Below are positions 47,484-58,751 of a DNA stretch of 64,000 bases, piece by piece. The stretch's first letter is position 1. Each line of letters begins with the position of its first letter. The notes below the pieces were generated by a model. That model saw nothing but the letters and a program-made list of their open reading frames with translations, was not told where the DNA came from and searched no databases. The stretch comes from Microbulbifer sp. A4B17. GTDB taxonomy: Bacteria > Pseudomonadota > Gammaproteobacteria > Pseudomonadales > Cellvibrionaceae. Position numbers and translations under genes: made by a program. The stretch spans positions 4,869,501 to 4,933,500 of the forward strand of contig NZ_CP029064.1 in the NCBI RefSeq assembly GCF_003076275.1. The letters are read 5' to 3'.

Positions 47484-48338
47484 TTAGGCTTCCATAGCAA
47501 CACGCACTTTTTTCATGGCATTTTTTTCCAGCTGGCGAATTCGCTCAGCGGAAACACCGTACTTATCAGCCAACTCATGCAATGTGGATTTCTCCTCACT
47601 GAGCCAGCGGGCCTGAATAATATCGCGGCTGCGATCATCCAGTTGTGCCATGGCACTGGCCAGGCTGGTCAAGTTGGTTTCCTGCCAGTTATCCCGCTCA
47701 AGCTGAGCAGCCGGATCAAAACTGCGGTCTTCCAGGTAGTGAGCCGGTGCCTGCCAAGCAGTATCGTCATCGTCATCGACGCCCGCATCAAAAGCTGCAT
47801 CATGTGCAGCCAGGCGGCCTTCCATTTCATGGACCTGGGTGACATCTACATTCAGGTCTTTGGCGACTGCTTTAGCTTCAGCATTGGTCAACCAGGCGAG
47901 TTTTTTCTTCTGACCGCGCAGATTGAAGAATAATTTGCGCTGCGCCTTGGTGGTGGCAATTTTGACAATACGCCAGTTGCGCAGAATAAATTCGTGGATT
48001 TCAGCTTTAATCCAATGTACCGCAAAGGATACCAGGCGCACTCCCTTTTCGGGGTTGAAGCGTTTGACGGCCTTCATCAAACCGACATTACCTTCCTGAA
48101 TCAGGTCGGCTTCATTGAGCCCATAGCCGGAATAAGATTTGGCGATATGCACTACAAAGCGCAGGTGTGACATGACCAGCTGGCGTGCAGCATCGAGATT
48201 TTCGCGGTAATAGAGGTCTTCTGCCAGGTGCTTTTCCTGTTCAGCGGTCAGTACGTCAAAACCGCTGACGGTCTGGATATAAGCTCCCAGGTTGGCGCCC
48301 GGAGACAGCGTATGCACTGGCTGTAGGCTGGTTCCCAT
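47484..48338 (-). CDS. rpoH: RNA polymerase sigma-32 factor
   Basis: Heat-shock sigma factor that directs polymerase to chaperone and protease genes such as hslUV. 284 residues: region 2 includes [41 protein letters not shown], followed by the RpoH box QRKLFFNLR involved in FtsH/DnaK control, and region 4 [26 protein letters not shown]. Location next to ftsX-ftsE-ftsY is highly conserved. Confidence 0.97.
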   Translation of the reverse strand: MGTSLQPVHTLSPGANLGAYIQTVSGFDVLTAEQEKHLAEDLYYRENLDAARQLVMSHLRFVVHIAKSYSGYGLNEADLIQEGNVGLMKAVKRFNPEKGVRLVSFAVHWIKAEIHEFILRNWRIVKIATTKAQRKLFFNLRGQKKKLAWLTNAEAKAVAKDLNVDVTQVHEMEGRLAAHDAAFDAGVDDDDDTAWQAPAHYLEDRSFDPAAQLERDNWQETNLTSLASAMAQLDDRSRDIIQARWLSEEKSTLHELADKYGVSAERIRQLEKNAMKKVRVAMEA

Positions 48339-48560
48339 TCAGGTCTCTCCTGTCATTATTAGTCGGCCGATCCTACCGGCCGCTGCCGGCGGATACTGTA
48401 TCCGGCGACAAGCTGGACTCAGTGTAGCACTTGCACGGGCAGATAAGAAAGCCCGCCAACAACTACCGTATTCTGTTGTATTTCGCGGGATTAGAGGGGC
48501 TTTTTACGCCTCAGGTTCCCTTTGTCAGAACACTTTACCCTTCTTGATCAGACTCACTGG

Positions 48561-49577
48561 TCAGCGGGGTTCTATCTTGCGAGTGTGTCGCGCTACCGCA
48601 AGCCAGGCCCCTAACAGGCCCAGCGAGGAGGCCCCCAGCGTTAATTGAAAGAAGTAACTGGCTCCCGGCCCTCTCAATTCAAAGCTGCTGCCATAACTTG
48701 ATGACAGACTCTCAACTGGCCCAGACAACATAGCCACACCACCTGCCAGCAACAGCCACGCCAACAGCCCGCCAAATAGTCCATAGCAAATGCCACTGTA
48801 AAGGAACGGCCGCCGCACAAACGCGTTAGTGCCGCCGACGAGCTTTACTACCAGAATCTCCTCCCGGCGACTTTCGATATGCAGTCGTATGGTATTGATC
48901 ACCACCAATACCACTCCCAGCGCCAATAACAGGGCTAGACCTGCGGAGAGACGCTGTCCCAGTTCGGTGATCTGGGCTAGGCGCTGGACCCAGGCGAGAT
49001 CCAAGACCACTGAATCCGTCAGTGCCTGGGCTCTCAGGTTCTCCACCAAAGCCTGCAGCTTATCGCCGTCCTTCGCATCCCTTGGCCGCAGCAACAGCAC
49101 TGCCGGCAGGGGATTGGCATCCAGACCAACCAATACATCCCCAAGCCCCGAGGCCTGTTCAAACTCTGCCAGGGCATCTTCCGGGGAGACATAAGTGACC
49201 TCCGCGATAGCGGGGTCACTGCGCAATTTGTCGGCCAGGGAATTAACTGCAGCCTGTCTCGCATCTTTGTGCAGAAAAACAGAAATTTGCGGCTGCCCAT
49301 CCCAACCGGCCACCGCGCGCTGGAAATTCAACAGCCCCAATTGCAATGCCGCCGGCAGGGCCAGGGCAATAGCAATCACCAGCGCCGTCATTGCACTGGC
49401 CATGGGTGCGCTAAAAAATCGACTGACAGAGTCGGCGGCCATCTCACGGTGATGCCCCAACCAGCTATTCCATCGATCGCCCAGCCCTGTTTGTGCAACA
49501 ACAGCGCCGGTGCTGCGCACACGCTTGTCGGCGGCAGGGTTGGCCTGCCGTTGCGCTTTAGCTTGGGTGTACTTCAC
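48561..49577 (-). CDS. ftsX: Cell division protein FtsX
   Basis: Membrane partner of FtsE that activates septal peptidoglycan hydrolases. 338 residues: a cytoplasmic N-terminal extension of about 55 residues, a first helix (MASAMTALVIAIALALPAAL), a periplasmic domain (about 90-200), and three C-terminal helices with RREEILVVKLVGGTNAFVRRPF in the connecting loop. Its start overlaps the ftsE end by 20 bases. Confidence 0.95.
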   Translation of the reverse strand: MKYTQAKAQRQANPAADKRVRSTGAVVAQTGLGDRWNSWLGHHREMAADSVSRFFSAPMASAMTALVIAIALALPAALQLGLLNFQRAVAGWDGQPQISVFLHKDARQAAVNSLADKLRSDPAIAEVTYVSPEDALAEFEQASGLGDVLVGLDANPLPAVLLLRPRDAKDGDKLQALVENLRAQALTDSVVLDLAWVQRLAQITELGQRLSAGLALLLALGVVLVVINTIRLHIESRREEILVVKLVGGTNAFVRRPFLYSGICYGLFGGLLAWLLLAGGVAMLSGPVESLSSSYGSSFELRGPGASYFFQLTLGASSLGLLGAWLAVARHTRKIEPR

Positions 49578-50244
49578 GGCTCGGAACTCCGTCGTATATC
49601 AGTTGGCCAGCCTGTAGGGTCAATACCCGTCGGCGCATCCGTGCAATCAGTTCCAAGTCGTGGCTCGCCACAAGCACCGTAACTCCCACTGCGTTAAAGT
49701 CGGCGAATAACTGCATGATTTCCTGAGAGAGTGTTGGGTCCAGGTTGCCGGTGGGCTCATCGGCAACCAATATCGCGGGTTTGTTAACGACTGCGCGGGC
49801 AATCCCAACCCGTTGCTGTTCACCGCCGGATAGCACAATGGGGTTCTGATTTTCCTTGTGCAGTAAGCCGACCTTATCCAGCGCCGCGCGCACCCTGCGC
49901 CCCACCTCGCGCTTGTTGCAACCGGCCACCGATAAGGGCAGGGCAATGTTGTCAAAAACACTGCGATCGAACAGCAGCTGGTGATTCTGGAAGACGATCC
50001 CCAGATTGCGGCGATAGTAGGGAATCTGGCCATTGCGCAGGCGGTTGAGATTCTGTCCGGCGACAAGAATACTGCCTTTAGTGGGGCGTTCAATCGCCGT
50101 CAGCAGTCGCAATAAAGTACTTTTACCCGCACCGGAATGGCCGGTGAGGAAAACCATGTCGCCACGGGGGATTTCCAGGCTGACTCGCACCAGGGCATCC
50201 TGCCCCGATGCGTAACGCTTGTTCACATTATCGAAAGTGATCAC
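49558..50244 (-). CDS. ftsE: Cell division ATP-binding protein FtsE
   Basis: ATPase of the FtsEX complex, 228 residues. Walker [15 protein letters not shown], signature [14 protein letters not shown], Walker [14 protein letters not shown], and the N-terminal [15 protein letters not shown] typical of FtsE. Located between ftsY and ftsX in the conserved order. Confidence 0.97.
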   Translation of the reverse strand: MITFDNVNKRYASGQDALVRVSLEIPRGDMVFLTGHSGAGKSTLLRLLTAIERPTKGSILVAGQNLNRLRNGQIPYYRRNLGIVFQNHQLLFDRSVFDNIALPLSVAGCNKREVGRRVRAALDKVGLLHKENQNPIVLSGGEQQRVGIARAVVNKPAILVADEPTGNLDPTLSQEIMQLFADFNAVGVTVLVASHDLELIARMRRRVLTLQAGQLIYDGVPSREVHPS

Positions 50245-50280
50245 GGTTTCTGTTGTTCTTGTTATTTCCGGGAAGAATTA

Positions 50281-51624
50281 TCAGGCCTTGTCGCGGCCAA
50301 ACAGGGCGGATACGAACTCACGAGCGTGGAATGGCTGTAGATCTTCCGCCTGCTCACCCACACCGATAAAACGCACCGGGATGCCGAAACGACGGGCCAG
50401 AGCAAAGATGACGCCGCCTTTGGCAGTACCATCCAATTTGGTCAGCACCAAGCCGGTAACACCGGCCGCCTCGCGGAACTGAGAGGCCTGGTTAATCGCA
50501 TTTTGGCCAGTGCCAGCATCCAGTACCAACAGCACTTCGTGGGGGGCGCTGGGGTCCAGTTTGCCCATCACCCGGCGTACTTTGGACAGTTCTTCCATCA
50601 AGTTGGATTTCGTGTGCAGGCGCCCGGCGGTATCGGCAATCACCACATCAACACCGCGCGCCTGAGCAGACTGAACCGCATCAAAAATGACTGACGCACT
50701 ATCGGCGCCAGTATGCTGCGCTACAACCGGTACATCGTGACGCTGCCCCCAAACCTGTAGCTGTTCAACTGCTGCGGCACGGAATGTATCACCGGCTGCC
50801 AACATCACCGACTTACCCTCACCGAGGAAGCGGTGGGCCAGCTTGCCGATTGTCGTGGTTTTACCCACACCGTTTACGCCCACTACCAGGATGACGTAAG
50901 GCTTTTTGCTGATATCAATTTCCAGGGGAGCATCAACACTATCGAGTAAGTCGGCCAGTTCCTGCTGCAGCGCTTTGTAAAGCGCATCACCGTCGGCCAG
51001 CTCCCTGCGGGATACCCGCTCGGTCAGGCGCTCAACGATCTCGCTAGTGGCTTCAACCCCCACATCTGCCATTAACAGCTGTGTCTCGAGTTCTTCCAGC
51101 AGATCGTCATCGATCTCCTTGGCACCGAGGAACAGGTTGCCCATCCCCTCAACAAACTGGTTGCTGGTGCGGCTGAGGCCACGGCGAATACGCGCAAAGA
51201 AGCCCTCTTTCTTTTTCGCTTCCGGCTTCAGTTGTTCTTTTGCGACAGGTTTTGGTGCGGGCTCAGGCTGAACGGGAGCGGGCTTATCAGCCTCTTCCTG
51301 CACAGGCTCTGCAGCGACAGCCACTTCGGGAGCTTCAGCAACAACCTCGGTTTCATCCACCGCATTGGTATGCTGTGCCCAATTGGCATTCTCCCCTGCA
51401 GGCTCAGAGGAGGCCTTTGTCTCCTCCAGAGCGGGAGACTCTCCTTGAGCGGACAGTTCTTGAGCCGCTAAGAGTTCCTGCTCAATCGTTGAGGGCTCTT
51501 GCTCTATGACTGAGGGCTCAGATGATTCCTCCTCAGACGCAGCTGTGACCTCCGCCTGAGATTGCTGGGGCTCACTTTGTTCGGGCTTGCGCTTCTTTTT
51601 TTTGCGCAGGAAGTCAAAAATCAT
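50281..51624 (-). CDS. ftsY: Signal recognition particle receptor FtsY
   Basis: Docks SRP-ribosome complexes at the inner membrane. 447 residues from ATG 51624 ([15 protein letters not shown]). The first 170 residues are a low-complexity acidic A domain of Glu, Pro, Ala and Gln. The NG GTPase domain has [31 protein letters not shown] and [10 protein letters not shown]. In-frame codons further upstream belong to the divergent region with rsmD and are not used. The M16 peptidase genes found between ftsY and rsmD in Pseudomonas are absent. Confidence 0.95.
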   Translation of the reverse strand: MIFDFLRKKKKRKPEQSEPQQSQAEVTAASEEESSEPSVIEQEPSTIEQELLAAQELSAQGESPALEETKASSEPAGENANWAQHTNAVDETEVVAEAPEVAVAAEPVQEEADKPAPVQPEPAPKPVAKEQLKPEAKKKEGFFARIRRGLSRTSNQFVEGMGNLFLGAKEIDDDLLEELETQLLMADVGVEATSEIVERLTERVSRRELADGDALYKALQQELADLLDSVDAPLEIDISKKPYVILVVGVNGVGKTTTIGKLAHRFLGEGKSVMLAAGDTFRAAAVEQLQVWGQRHDVPVVAQHTGADSASVIFDAVQSAQARGVDVVIADTAGRLHTKSNLMEELSKVRRVMGKLDPSAPHEVLLVLDAGTGQNAINQASQFREAAGVTGLVLTKLDGTAKGGVIFALARRFGIPVRFIGVGEQAEDLQPFHAREFVSALFGRDKA

Positions 51625-51697
51625 TCGTATGTCCGGATGTACCGCTTGCAGAAAGACGCTAATCTTAGCATCGCTAAGCCCCCAGTAGAGAGTTACC

Positions 51698-52288
51698 TTG
51701 GCCAGAAGTTCATCGCGAAAGCAAAGCTCACAAACCCATTCACAGTTACGCATCATTGGCGGACAGTGGCGCGGGCGAAAATTACAATTTGCCCCAGTGG
51801 AGGGTTTAAGGCCTACCGGCGACCGACTGCGGGAGGTCCTATTTAACTGGCTACAGTTTTACCTGCCCGGCTCCCGGTGCCTGGACCTCTTTGCCGGTTC
51901 TGGTGCCTTGGGCCTGGAGGCCCTATCCCGAGGCGCTGGCTCGGTGGATTTTGTCGAGCTGAATACTCGCGCCGCCCGAACCCTGACAGAGCAACTGAAA
52001 CTGTTAAATGCTCCGAAAGCCAAAGTGCACAATTGCAGCGCGGATGAATTCCTCAGAAGCAACGGGAACAGATATGATCTGGTATTTATCGACCCCCCTT
52101 TCGCCGATGACCTCTGGCAGGTAACCCTCAGTGCACTGTCCAAGCATCTCGCACCGGACGCATTAATCTATGTGGAAACGCCGCGAGAAACGTTGATTGC
52201 AGCAGTACCTGGCTGGGAGCAGGAAAAAGAGAAGCGCGCGGGGCAGGTGTGCATGCGGTTGTTCCGCCGCACCGAGCTCTCCAGTTAA
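51698..52288 (+). CDS. rsmD: 16S rRNA (guanine-N2-)-methyltransferase RsmD
   Basis: Methylates G966 of 16S rRNA. 196 residues: LRIIGGQWRGRKLQF at the start, RPTGDRLREVLFNWL, SAM loop CLDLFAGSGALGLEALSRGA, and the catalytic DPPF. The start is a TTG at 51698, with GAGAG about nine bases upstream; no ATG precedes the conserved region. Divergent from ftsY. Confidence 0.92.
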   Translation: MARSSSRKQSSQTHSQLRIIGGQWRGRKLQFAPVEGLRPTGDRLREVLFNWLQFYLPGSRCLDLFAGSGALGLEALSRGAGSVDFVELNTRAARTLTEQLKLLNAPKAKVHNCSADEFLRSNGNRYDLVFIDPPFADDLWQVTLSALSKHLAPDALIYVETPRETLIAAVPGWEQEKEKRAGQVCMRLFRRTELSS

Positions 52289-52323
52289 ACGGCAAACAGA
52301 TTCGGTTTTGACCTTAGCCGTAA

Positions 52324-52848
<525 letters not shown>

Positions 52849-52910
52849 GCCGGGATCTGGCTATTTCTGATACACTCGAGCGGATTTATCCACAATCCGC
52901 GGAGTGTTAC

Positions 52911-54635
52911 GTGCGCAACCTTCTCTTCGCCTTTACACTGATCCTGAGTCCCGCTTTCGCCTTTGCCGATGAGCCACAGCCGGAGTTCGATACCGGCCGT
53001 ACAGCCGTTAAGTCCTCAACGGCCAGCTTCTACATGGCAGTCACTGCCAACCCACACGCCAGCCGGGCTGCCGAACAGATACTGGCCCGGGGCGGTAGTG
53101 CCGTGGACGCCGCCATTGCCGCACAGATGGTGCTGGGGCTGGTAGAGCCACAATCATCCGGGATTGGCGGCGGAGCATTTATGCTCAGCTATGACGCCGC
53201 GGCAAAGAAGCTCAAATACTATGATGGGCGCGAGACGGCCCCTTCCCAGGTGAACGAAAATTACTTTATCCGCGACAACAAGCCGCGTTCATTTTTTGAG
53301 GCAGTGATCGGCGGTTATTCGGTAGGCGTTCCCGGTGTCGTGAGAATGCTGGAAATGGCTCACAAACGGGATGGTAAACTGCCCTGGGAGCAGTTATTCC
53401 AGCCGGCAATCCACCTGGCCAGATCCGGTTTCCAGATATCACCGCGCCTACACCAGCTGTTGCTGCGTATGCCAAAGGTGGCCGCGCGACCGGAAATTGC
53501 CAGTTACTTCTTCAACAATGATGGCAAGCCCTTGCCGGTGGGTCACAAGTTGAAGAACCCGGCTTATGCAGAGACCCTTGAAGCAATTGCACAGGGCGGT
53601 GCCGATGCCTTTTATCACGGCGAAATTGCCAGGGCGATCGTCAAAGCTGTGCGCTATGACAATGCCAATCCGGGCCTTCTAAGCCTGGAAGATATGGCCA
53701 GCTATCGGGCCAAGGAGCGCCAGCCACTGTGTTCAGAATTCCTCCAGTATCGCGTGTGTGGTGCGGATGCCCCATCGTCCGGCGGCACCACAGTGGGCGG
53801 CATCCTAGGCATGCTGCAACAATTCCCTCTACAGCGCTTCGAGCCAGGTAGTGACCTGCTCACCCATTTGTTTATCGAGGCTTCAGAACTGGCTTTTGCT
53901 GATCGCAACACCTATTCCGCTGATGCCGACTTTGTCCGCGTACCCAGCAAATCACTGGTTTCCAAGGACTACTTAGCTCGCCGCGCACAGTTGATCGACC
54001 CGGATTCCGCCACGACAGCGACCCCGGGTACCCCCGCCGAACTCGGAGTAAAGCGAGTGATGGCCCAGTCGCCAGAACTGCCCAACACCAGTCATTTAGT
54101 CATCGTCGACCGCTATGGCAATGGTGTCAGTATGACTACCAGTATTGAAACCGGATTCGGCTCGCGCCTGATGGTGAAGGGGTTCCTGCTCAACAATCAG
54201 CTTACCGATTTTTCATTTACTCCGAAAAATAGTAACGGCGAGTGGGTGGCCAATCGCATTCAAGCGCGTAAAAGACCGCGCTCTTCCATGTCTCCGACCA
54301 TCGTTTTCAACGAGGACGGCAGCATGCGTCTTCTGGTGGGATCTCCCGGTGGCTCTCGTATTATCGACTACACCGCTCGCACCATTCTCTACCATCTGGG
54401 CTTAAATATGCCGATTGCCGAGGCGATTTCTGCGGGGAATATCGGCGCTATCGGTAAAAAGGTCGAGTTGGAGCCCGGCTTTTTCAGCCCTGATACTATC
54501 GAGAAACTGGAAGCCCGTGGACACGAAGTTGTCGAGCGCGGCCTCAACAGCGGTATCCACGCAATCGCCCTGAAAAACAATAAGCTCTACGGCGGGGCTG
54601 ATCCTCGCCGTGAGGGCAGTGCGGTGGGCCGCTAA
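52911..54635 (+). CDS. ggt: Gamma-glutamyltransferase
   Basis: Periplasmic enzyme that cleaves glutathione. 574 residues with a Sec signal peptide (residues 1-19, FAFA). The precursor is expected to cleave itself at the Thr of PNTSHLVIVD (about residue 390), producing large and small subunits. Other family blocks: GGSAVDAAIAAQMVLGLVEPQSSGIGGGAFML and SPTIVFNEDG with SPGGSRI. Start GTG 52911 is preceded by GGAG. Glutathione is produced by the gshA at 34 kb, in a separate transcript. Confidence 0.94.
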   Translation: MRNLLFAFTLILSPAFAFADEPQPEFDTGRTAVKSSTASFYMAVTANPHASRAAEQILARGGSAVDAAIAAQMVLGLVEPQSSGIGGGAFMLSYDAAAKKLKYYDGRETAPSQVNENYFIRDNKPRSFFEAVIGGYSVGVPGVVRMLEMAHKRDGKLPWEQLFQPAIHLARSGFQISPRLHQLLLRMPKVAARPEIASYFFNNDGKPLPVGHKLKNPAYAETLEAIAQGGADAFYHGEIARAIVKAVRYDNANPGLLSLEDMASYRAKERQPLCSEFLQYRVCGADAPSSGGTTVGGILGMLQQFPLQRFEPGSDLLTHLFIEASELAFADRNTYSADADFVRVPSKSLVSKDYLARRAQLIDPDSATTATPGTPAELGVKRVMAQSPELPNTSHLVIVDRYGNGVSMTTSIETGFGSRLMVKGFLLNNQLTDFSFTPKNSNGEWVANRIQARKRPRSSMSPTIVFNEDGSMRLLVGSPGGSRIIDYTARTILYHLGLNMPIAEAISAGNIGAIGKKVELEPGFFSPDTIEKLEARGHEVVERGLNSGIHAIALKNNKLYGGADPRREGSAVGR

Positions 54636-54774
54636 GCGGCCCTCCCTTAAGGCGATTAGCCCGCCAACTCATACTTGCAGACACAAACCACTGATACCCC
54701 GCCAACCCTGCCATTAACCAAGCTCACCTTAGTCCATACTTCCTCTGGTTTAATAGATTAAGAGAGCTTGGCAA

Positions 54775-56412
54775 GTGACACACCCAAAGACTGACTTGGG
54801 GGGGCTCAGACTCCTACACAACCCGATAACCAACAAAGGCACAGCCTTCACCGCGGCTGAGCGACAAAAATTTGGCCTGACCGGCTTAATTCCAGATGCT
54901 GTTGAAACCATAGAAACCCAAGTAGAGCGGGTGATGATGCAGCTGAGTCACAAGCATTCAGACATCGATCGCTTCGTCTACCTCACCGGGCTGCTGGACA
55001 CTAATGAAACGCTCTTCTACCGCGTGGTTATGTCCGATCCCGAACGCTTTTTACCTATTATTTATGACCCCACAATTGGTGAGGCCTGCACCAAATTCAG
55101 CCACATCATACGCCGGGTAAGGGGCGTTTACCTTTGCACAAGCCACCGGGGCAAAGTTGCAGAATACCTGCGCCACTGGCCGGATCAGGAAATCCGTTTT
55201 ATCTGCGTGACTAACGGTGGAAGAATTCTGGGGCTGGGCGATATCGGAGCCAATGGTATGGCCATTCCCATTGGCAAATTACAGTTATACACCGTAGCGG
55301 CAGCCATACCTCCAAAACATTTATTACCCCTATTTTTAGATGCGGGCACAAATAATCAAGAAATTCTCAATGACCCCCTGTATATCGGTTTACGAGAAAA
55401 ACGCCCTTCCAGGGAAGTCCTATATCCCTTTGTCGATGAGTTTGTCGCTGCCGTTCAGGAACAATACCCTAACTGTTGCTTGCACTTCGAAGATTGGACC
55501 GGCAGCGATGCTGTGCACTTGCTGAAACGCTACCGGGACAAAGTTTGCTGCTATAACGACGATATTCAGGGAACCGCCGGAATAGTGCTCGCAGGTATGC
55601 TCAATGCACTAAAAATCAAAGGTAGCTCACTAAAAAATGAGCGGATACTTTTTGCCGGGGCAGGATCGGCAGGCATAGGTATAGCTGACTTGCTGGTTAG
55701 CAAAATGGTTGAGGATGGGCTGGATGAAGCAGATGCCCGAACTAGAATCATAATGTTTGATAAAAATGGGCTACTGGTTAAAAACCGATCTGACCTATAT
55801 GATTTTCAGCAACCCTATGCCCATGATTTCTCCCCTACCGATGAGCTGCTTACTGCAGTAAATTCCCATCAGCCAACCACCCTTATCGGTGTCAGTACCG
55901 TCGGCCAGCTATTTACGCAGCAAGTAGTAGAGGCCATGGCGAAATTTAATCAAAAACCCATCATTTTTGCCTTATCCAATCCGACTGAACACGCTGAATG
56001 CACAGCGGAGCAAGCCTATCAATGGTCTCAGGGCACAGCTATTTATGCTGCAGGAGTTCAGTTCCCAAATTACAACTTTAAGGGAAAACATTATTTACCT
56101 GGACAAGCCAATAATTTCTATATTTTTCCCTCAGTTGCTCTCGCAATTTACGCAACCAAAGCAAAACGAATTCCAGATGAATTATTTATAGAAGCAGCTA
56201 TTGGTGTTGCAGAGCAGGTCTCAGATGATTTTCTAAATCAAGGCTGCCTATTTCCAGCACAAGCAGACATACTCAAAGTATCGTTGCATACTGCTGCCAG
56301 AGTAACTAAAAAAATATTCAAGCTGGGCCTGGCAGAAATACAAGAACCCAACAATATATATGAATTTATTGAACAATTAACTTATAAGGCGGAGTACAAG
56401 AATTTTACATAG
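54775..56412 (+). CDS. maeA: NAD-dependent malic enzyme, long form
   Basis: Converts malate to pyruvate. 545 residues, the eukaryote-like SfcA/MaeA type. Motifs: NKGTAFTAAERQKFGLTGL, the catalytic Tyr in VYLCTSHRG-type context, RFICVTNGGRILGLGDIGANGM, the metal-binding FEDW with CCYNDDIQGTAGI, and FAGAGSAGIGIADLL for the cofactor. Start GTG 54775. The 3' third shows a shift to A/T-rich codons, as in the following gene. Confidence 0.94.
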   Translation: MTHPKTDLGGLRLLHNPITNKGTAFTAAERQKFGLTGLIPDAVETIETQVERVMMQLSHKHSDIDRFVYLTGLLDTNETLFYRVVMSDPERFLPIIYDPTIGEACTKFSHIIRRVRGVYLCTSHRGKVAEYLRHWPDQEIRFICVTNGGRILGLGDIGANGMAIPIGKLQLYTVAAAIPPKHLLPLFLDAGTNNQEILNDPLYIGLREKRPSREVLYPFVDEFVAAVQEQYPNCCLHFEDWTGSDAVHLLKRYRDKVCCYNDDIQGTAGIVLAGMLNALKIKGSSLKNERILFAGAGSAGIGIADLLVSKMVEDGLDEADARTRIIMFDKNGLLVKNRSDLYDFQQPYAHDFSPTDELLTAVNSHQPTTLIGVSTVGQLFTQQVVEAMAKFNQKPIIFALSNPTEHAECTAEQAYQWSQGTAIYAAGVQFPNYNFKGKHYLPGQANNFYIFPSVALAIYATKAKRIPDELFIEAAIGVAEQVSDDFLNQGCLFPAQADILKVSLHTAARVTKKIFKLGLAEIQEPNNIYEFIEQLTYKAEYKNFT

Positions 56413-56465
56413 ATACAAAATGTTCATACTTAAGCAAAGCCATTAATTTATTGCTAAAGATATTC

Positions 56466-58073
56466 TTAATATACCAGCCTGCCTTTATAGTAGGTCTTCA
56501 ATACTTTAGTTTTATAAATTTCATCTGGATTTATTTTTAATAAATTTCTATCCAAAATGATAAAATCAGCCCACTTTCCCACTTCTAGACTTCCGGTCTC
56601 CTTTTCCAAATGATTAGCATACGCTCCTCGAATTGTGAGCATTTGAATCATGGTTTCAACAGGCACTTTATACATGGTTCCAGTATGTATTATAGAAATT
56701 GGACCTCGCACTCCATTTAACTTTTCTGCCTGACCATCTAGCCTCCTGTTGCCCGCAAAATATAAAATTTTATTTCTCATTACAGAACTTCCACTTCCTA
56801 TTAGTTTATCAACATTATAGGTTGGCATCTTATTCTCATAAATAATTGCTGCCGTATTCTCCCGAACTAACAAAGCATCCAGCAAACCTTCAGGGATATT
56901 CGATATAATATTACGCAATCCTTGTTGGTCGTTTTTTATTAGCTTATCAAGCTGATCTTTTAATATACCTTCGCTGTAGTCCTCTACAGGAACACTAAAG
57001 TGCACCTGGAATTTGTGAGAATTTGCTTGAGAAAATAGATCGGCGAGTATCACAGAGGCATCTTTTAGCGTTAGTCCCAACTGATTTTGGGCTGAATGGC
57101 TATTAGTTAAGCCAGTGGCTGGCATCACGATACTAATCGCATTAATTTTAAAGTTATCTGAAGAAATATTATCGGCATAATTTCTGAGCAATTTAAACCG
57201 TTCCGGAGATATATCTATAGGGACTCTTACAGATGCCCTAATACGTACATCTAAATCTTTTGAAGACATATATTTTTTATATTCTTGAGTTTTATTTTCA
57301 GATTCATAAAAAGGAATATAAACTGTGTATAAAGTTGTAACCCCCCTAGGAATGACAAATTCCTCAAGATCGCCAATATCAAGGTACTCCTCTTTCACCG
57401 GCTTTTCCGGTATTAAATTATTAAAAATATTTACTGCTTTTCTGCCCTGGAATAAACCAACAGGTATTCCATCTTCACTTTTCTTTATTAGATTCTCAGT
57501 CGAACTCTGTGTATTCATATCTATGCCAGCCGCCGCTATAGCCTCAGAATTGGTCCATACATAAGATTGATCGGCTGAAAACATAATAATTGGAATTAAA
57601 TCATTAATCTGATCCAGTATTGCTTTATGAGGCTCCCCTGCACCAAATACTTCCATTCGCCAACCACGACCGACGACCATTTGGGCCTCAGGGTTATTGA
57701 GAATGTAGTCCTGTATTTTATTTTGATAGCCTTCAATTGATTGAAATGGAAACAAATCCAAACCACTATAATCAGTACTATTTGAAATTGACTGGATGAA
57801 ACCGGGCAGTACTAACCTTCCTTTCAAATCATTAATCTGAGTTTGTACTCCGATATACTTATTCACTCCATGTTCAGTACCCACATAGACGATACGACCA
57901 TCGCGAATCGCCATTGCCGAGGCGATACTTCTTGCTGGGTCGACAGTGTAAATATAAGCATTCTTTAAAATAAGCTGGGCGGGTTCAAAGGTGGGAGAAC
58001 CCGAGAGCACGGTCTTTTCATCCCGCTCACAGGCTATCAGCATCAGGCAGACAACAATACATGCCAAGCGCAT
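56466..58073 (-). CDS. Amidohydrolase-family lipoprotein, probably inactive
   Basis: 535 residues from ATG 58073, which has AGAGGTGA upstream. Lipoprotein signal with Cys15 (LMLIAC). The layout is that of amidohydrolase family 3 (YtcJ-like): N-terminal ILKNAYIYTVDPARSIASAMAIRDGRIVYVG, then LVLPGFIQSISNS, and the C-terminal MLTIRGAYANHLEKETGSLEVGKWADFIILDRN. Where active members have PGFIDxHxH, this protein has no His pair, and the later QVHxHxxGD-type block is QVHFSVPVED. The metal site is therefore missing. Composition is A/T-rich, unlike its neighbours. Confidence 0.8.
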   Translation of the reverse strand: MRLACIVVCLMLIACERDEKTVLSGSPTFEPAQLILKNAYIYTVDPARSIASAMAIRDGRIVYVGTEHGVNKYIGVQTQINDLKGRLVLPGFIQSISNSTDYSGLDLFPFQSIEGYQNKIQDYILNNPEAQMVVGRGWRMEVFGAGEPHKAILDQINDLIPIIMFSADQSYVWTNSEAIAAAGIDMNTQSSTENLIKKSEDGIPVGLFQGRKAVNIFNNLIPEKPVKEEYLDIGDLEEFVIPRGVTTLYTVYIPFYESENKTQEYKKYMSSKDLDVRIRASVRVPIDISPERFKLLRNYADNISSDNFKINAISIVMPATGLTNSHSAQNQLGLTLKDASVILADLFSQANSHKFQVHFSVPVEDYSEGILKDQLDKLIKNDQQGLRNIISNIPEGLLDALLVRENTAAIIYENKMPTYNVDKLIGSGSSVMRNKILYFAGNRRLDGQAEKLNGVRGPISIIHTGTMYKVPVETMIQMLTIRGAYANHLEKETGSLEVGKWADFIILDRNLLKINPDEIYKTKVLKTYYKGRLVY

Positions 58074-58197
58074 AGAATCACCTCTCAGCTTTTCACCACT
58101 CATCGCACATAATCTGTTCAAGAGGAGGGTGAAGCCGTTGAAAAACCTGGTTTTGAGAAAAAGTGTAGAAAATCTCGACAATTTTGAATGCCAGTTA

Positions 58198-58740
58198 TCA
58201 GTGCCACAACCAGTGATACCCAAATGACCCTCTGGTACAGGGCCCCAGGCCACACTCAAGTAAAACTACAACCAAGTTGGCCAACACCACGGTAAAGAAC
58301 GAGAGGACAATACACTTTTCCAGAAAGCTGAATTCCCTCGTGATAAAACTCCGCCGCTTAAACCCAAACATCAACGCAACGCCACAGTAAGCCAATATGG
58401 CAAAGAAGATTAGCGCGGACCAAGTGTATAAATGCAAACCGAATATCGGGCTGCCGAACCCAGGATCACCCGGCATGATATATAGCAATATCTGCCTTGT
58501 TGCAGTACCAAGACCAGCGAGACTAGAGAGAATAGCGACTCCATAGTGCTCTGCACGGGTACTGAAACGCAGATTCATCATCAACCCCACCCCAGTCATA
58601 ACAAAGGCAAGCCGTTGTAAATGACACAGAGGACAGGGGTGTTGGTGGAGAATCAACTCCAATATGAAGGTAATCCAGAGAACTATGGTCACTGCCAGAA
58701 GCACCAGGCTGTCCAGCTTTCGCACCATAAACACCATCAT
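58198..58740 (-). CDS. DsbB-like disulfide oxidoreductase membrane protein
   Basis: 180 residues from ATG 58740, four to five membrane segments. The first loop has Cys36-Pro-Leu-Cys39 (HPCPLC). The second loop (PGDPGFGSPIFGLHLYTW) lacks the DsbA-facing Cys pair of true DsbB; two more Cys occur near the end (ECGLGPC). It is thus a DsbB relative with a different electron path. It follows the DUF5993 gene by 11 bases and precedes the amidohydrolase-like gene. Confidence 0.8.
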   Translation of the reverse strand: MMVFMVRKLDSLVLLAVTIVLWITFILELILHQHPCPLCHLQRLAFVMTGVGLMMNLRFSTRAEHYGVAILSSLAGLGTATRQILLYIMPGDPGFGSPIFGLHLYTWSALIFFAILAYCGVALMFGFKRRSFITREFSFLEKCIVLSFFTVVLANLVVVLLECGLGPCTRGSFGYHWLWH

Positions 58741-58751
58741 AGGTGATACCC

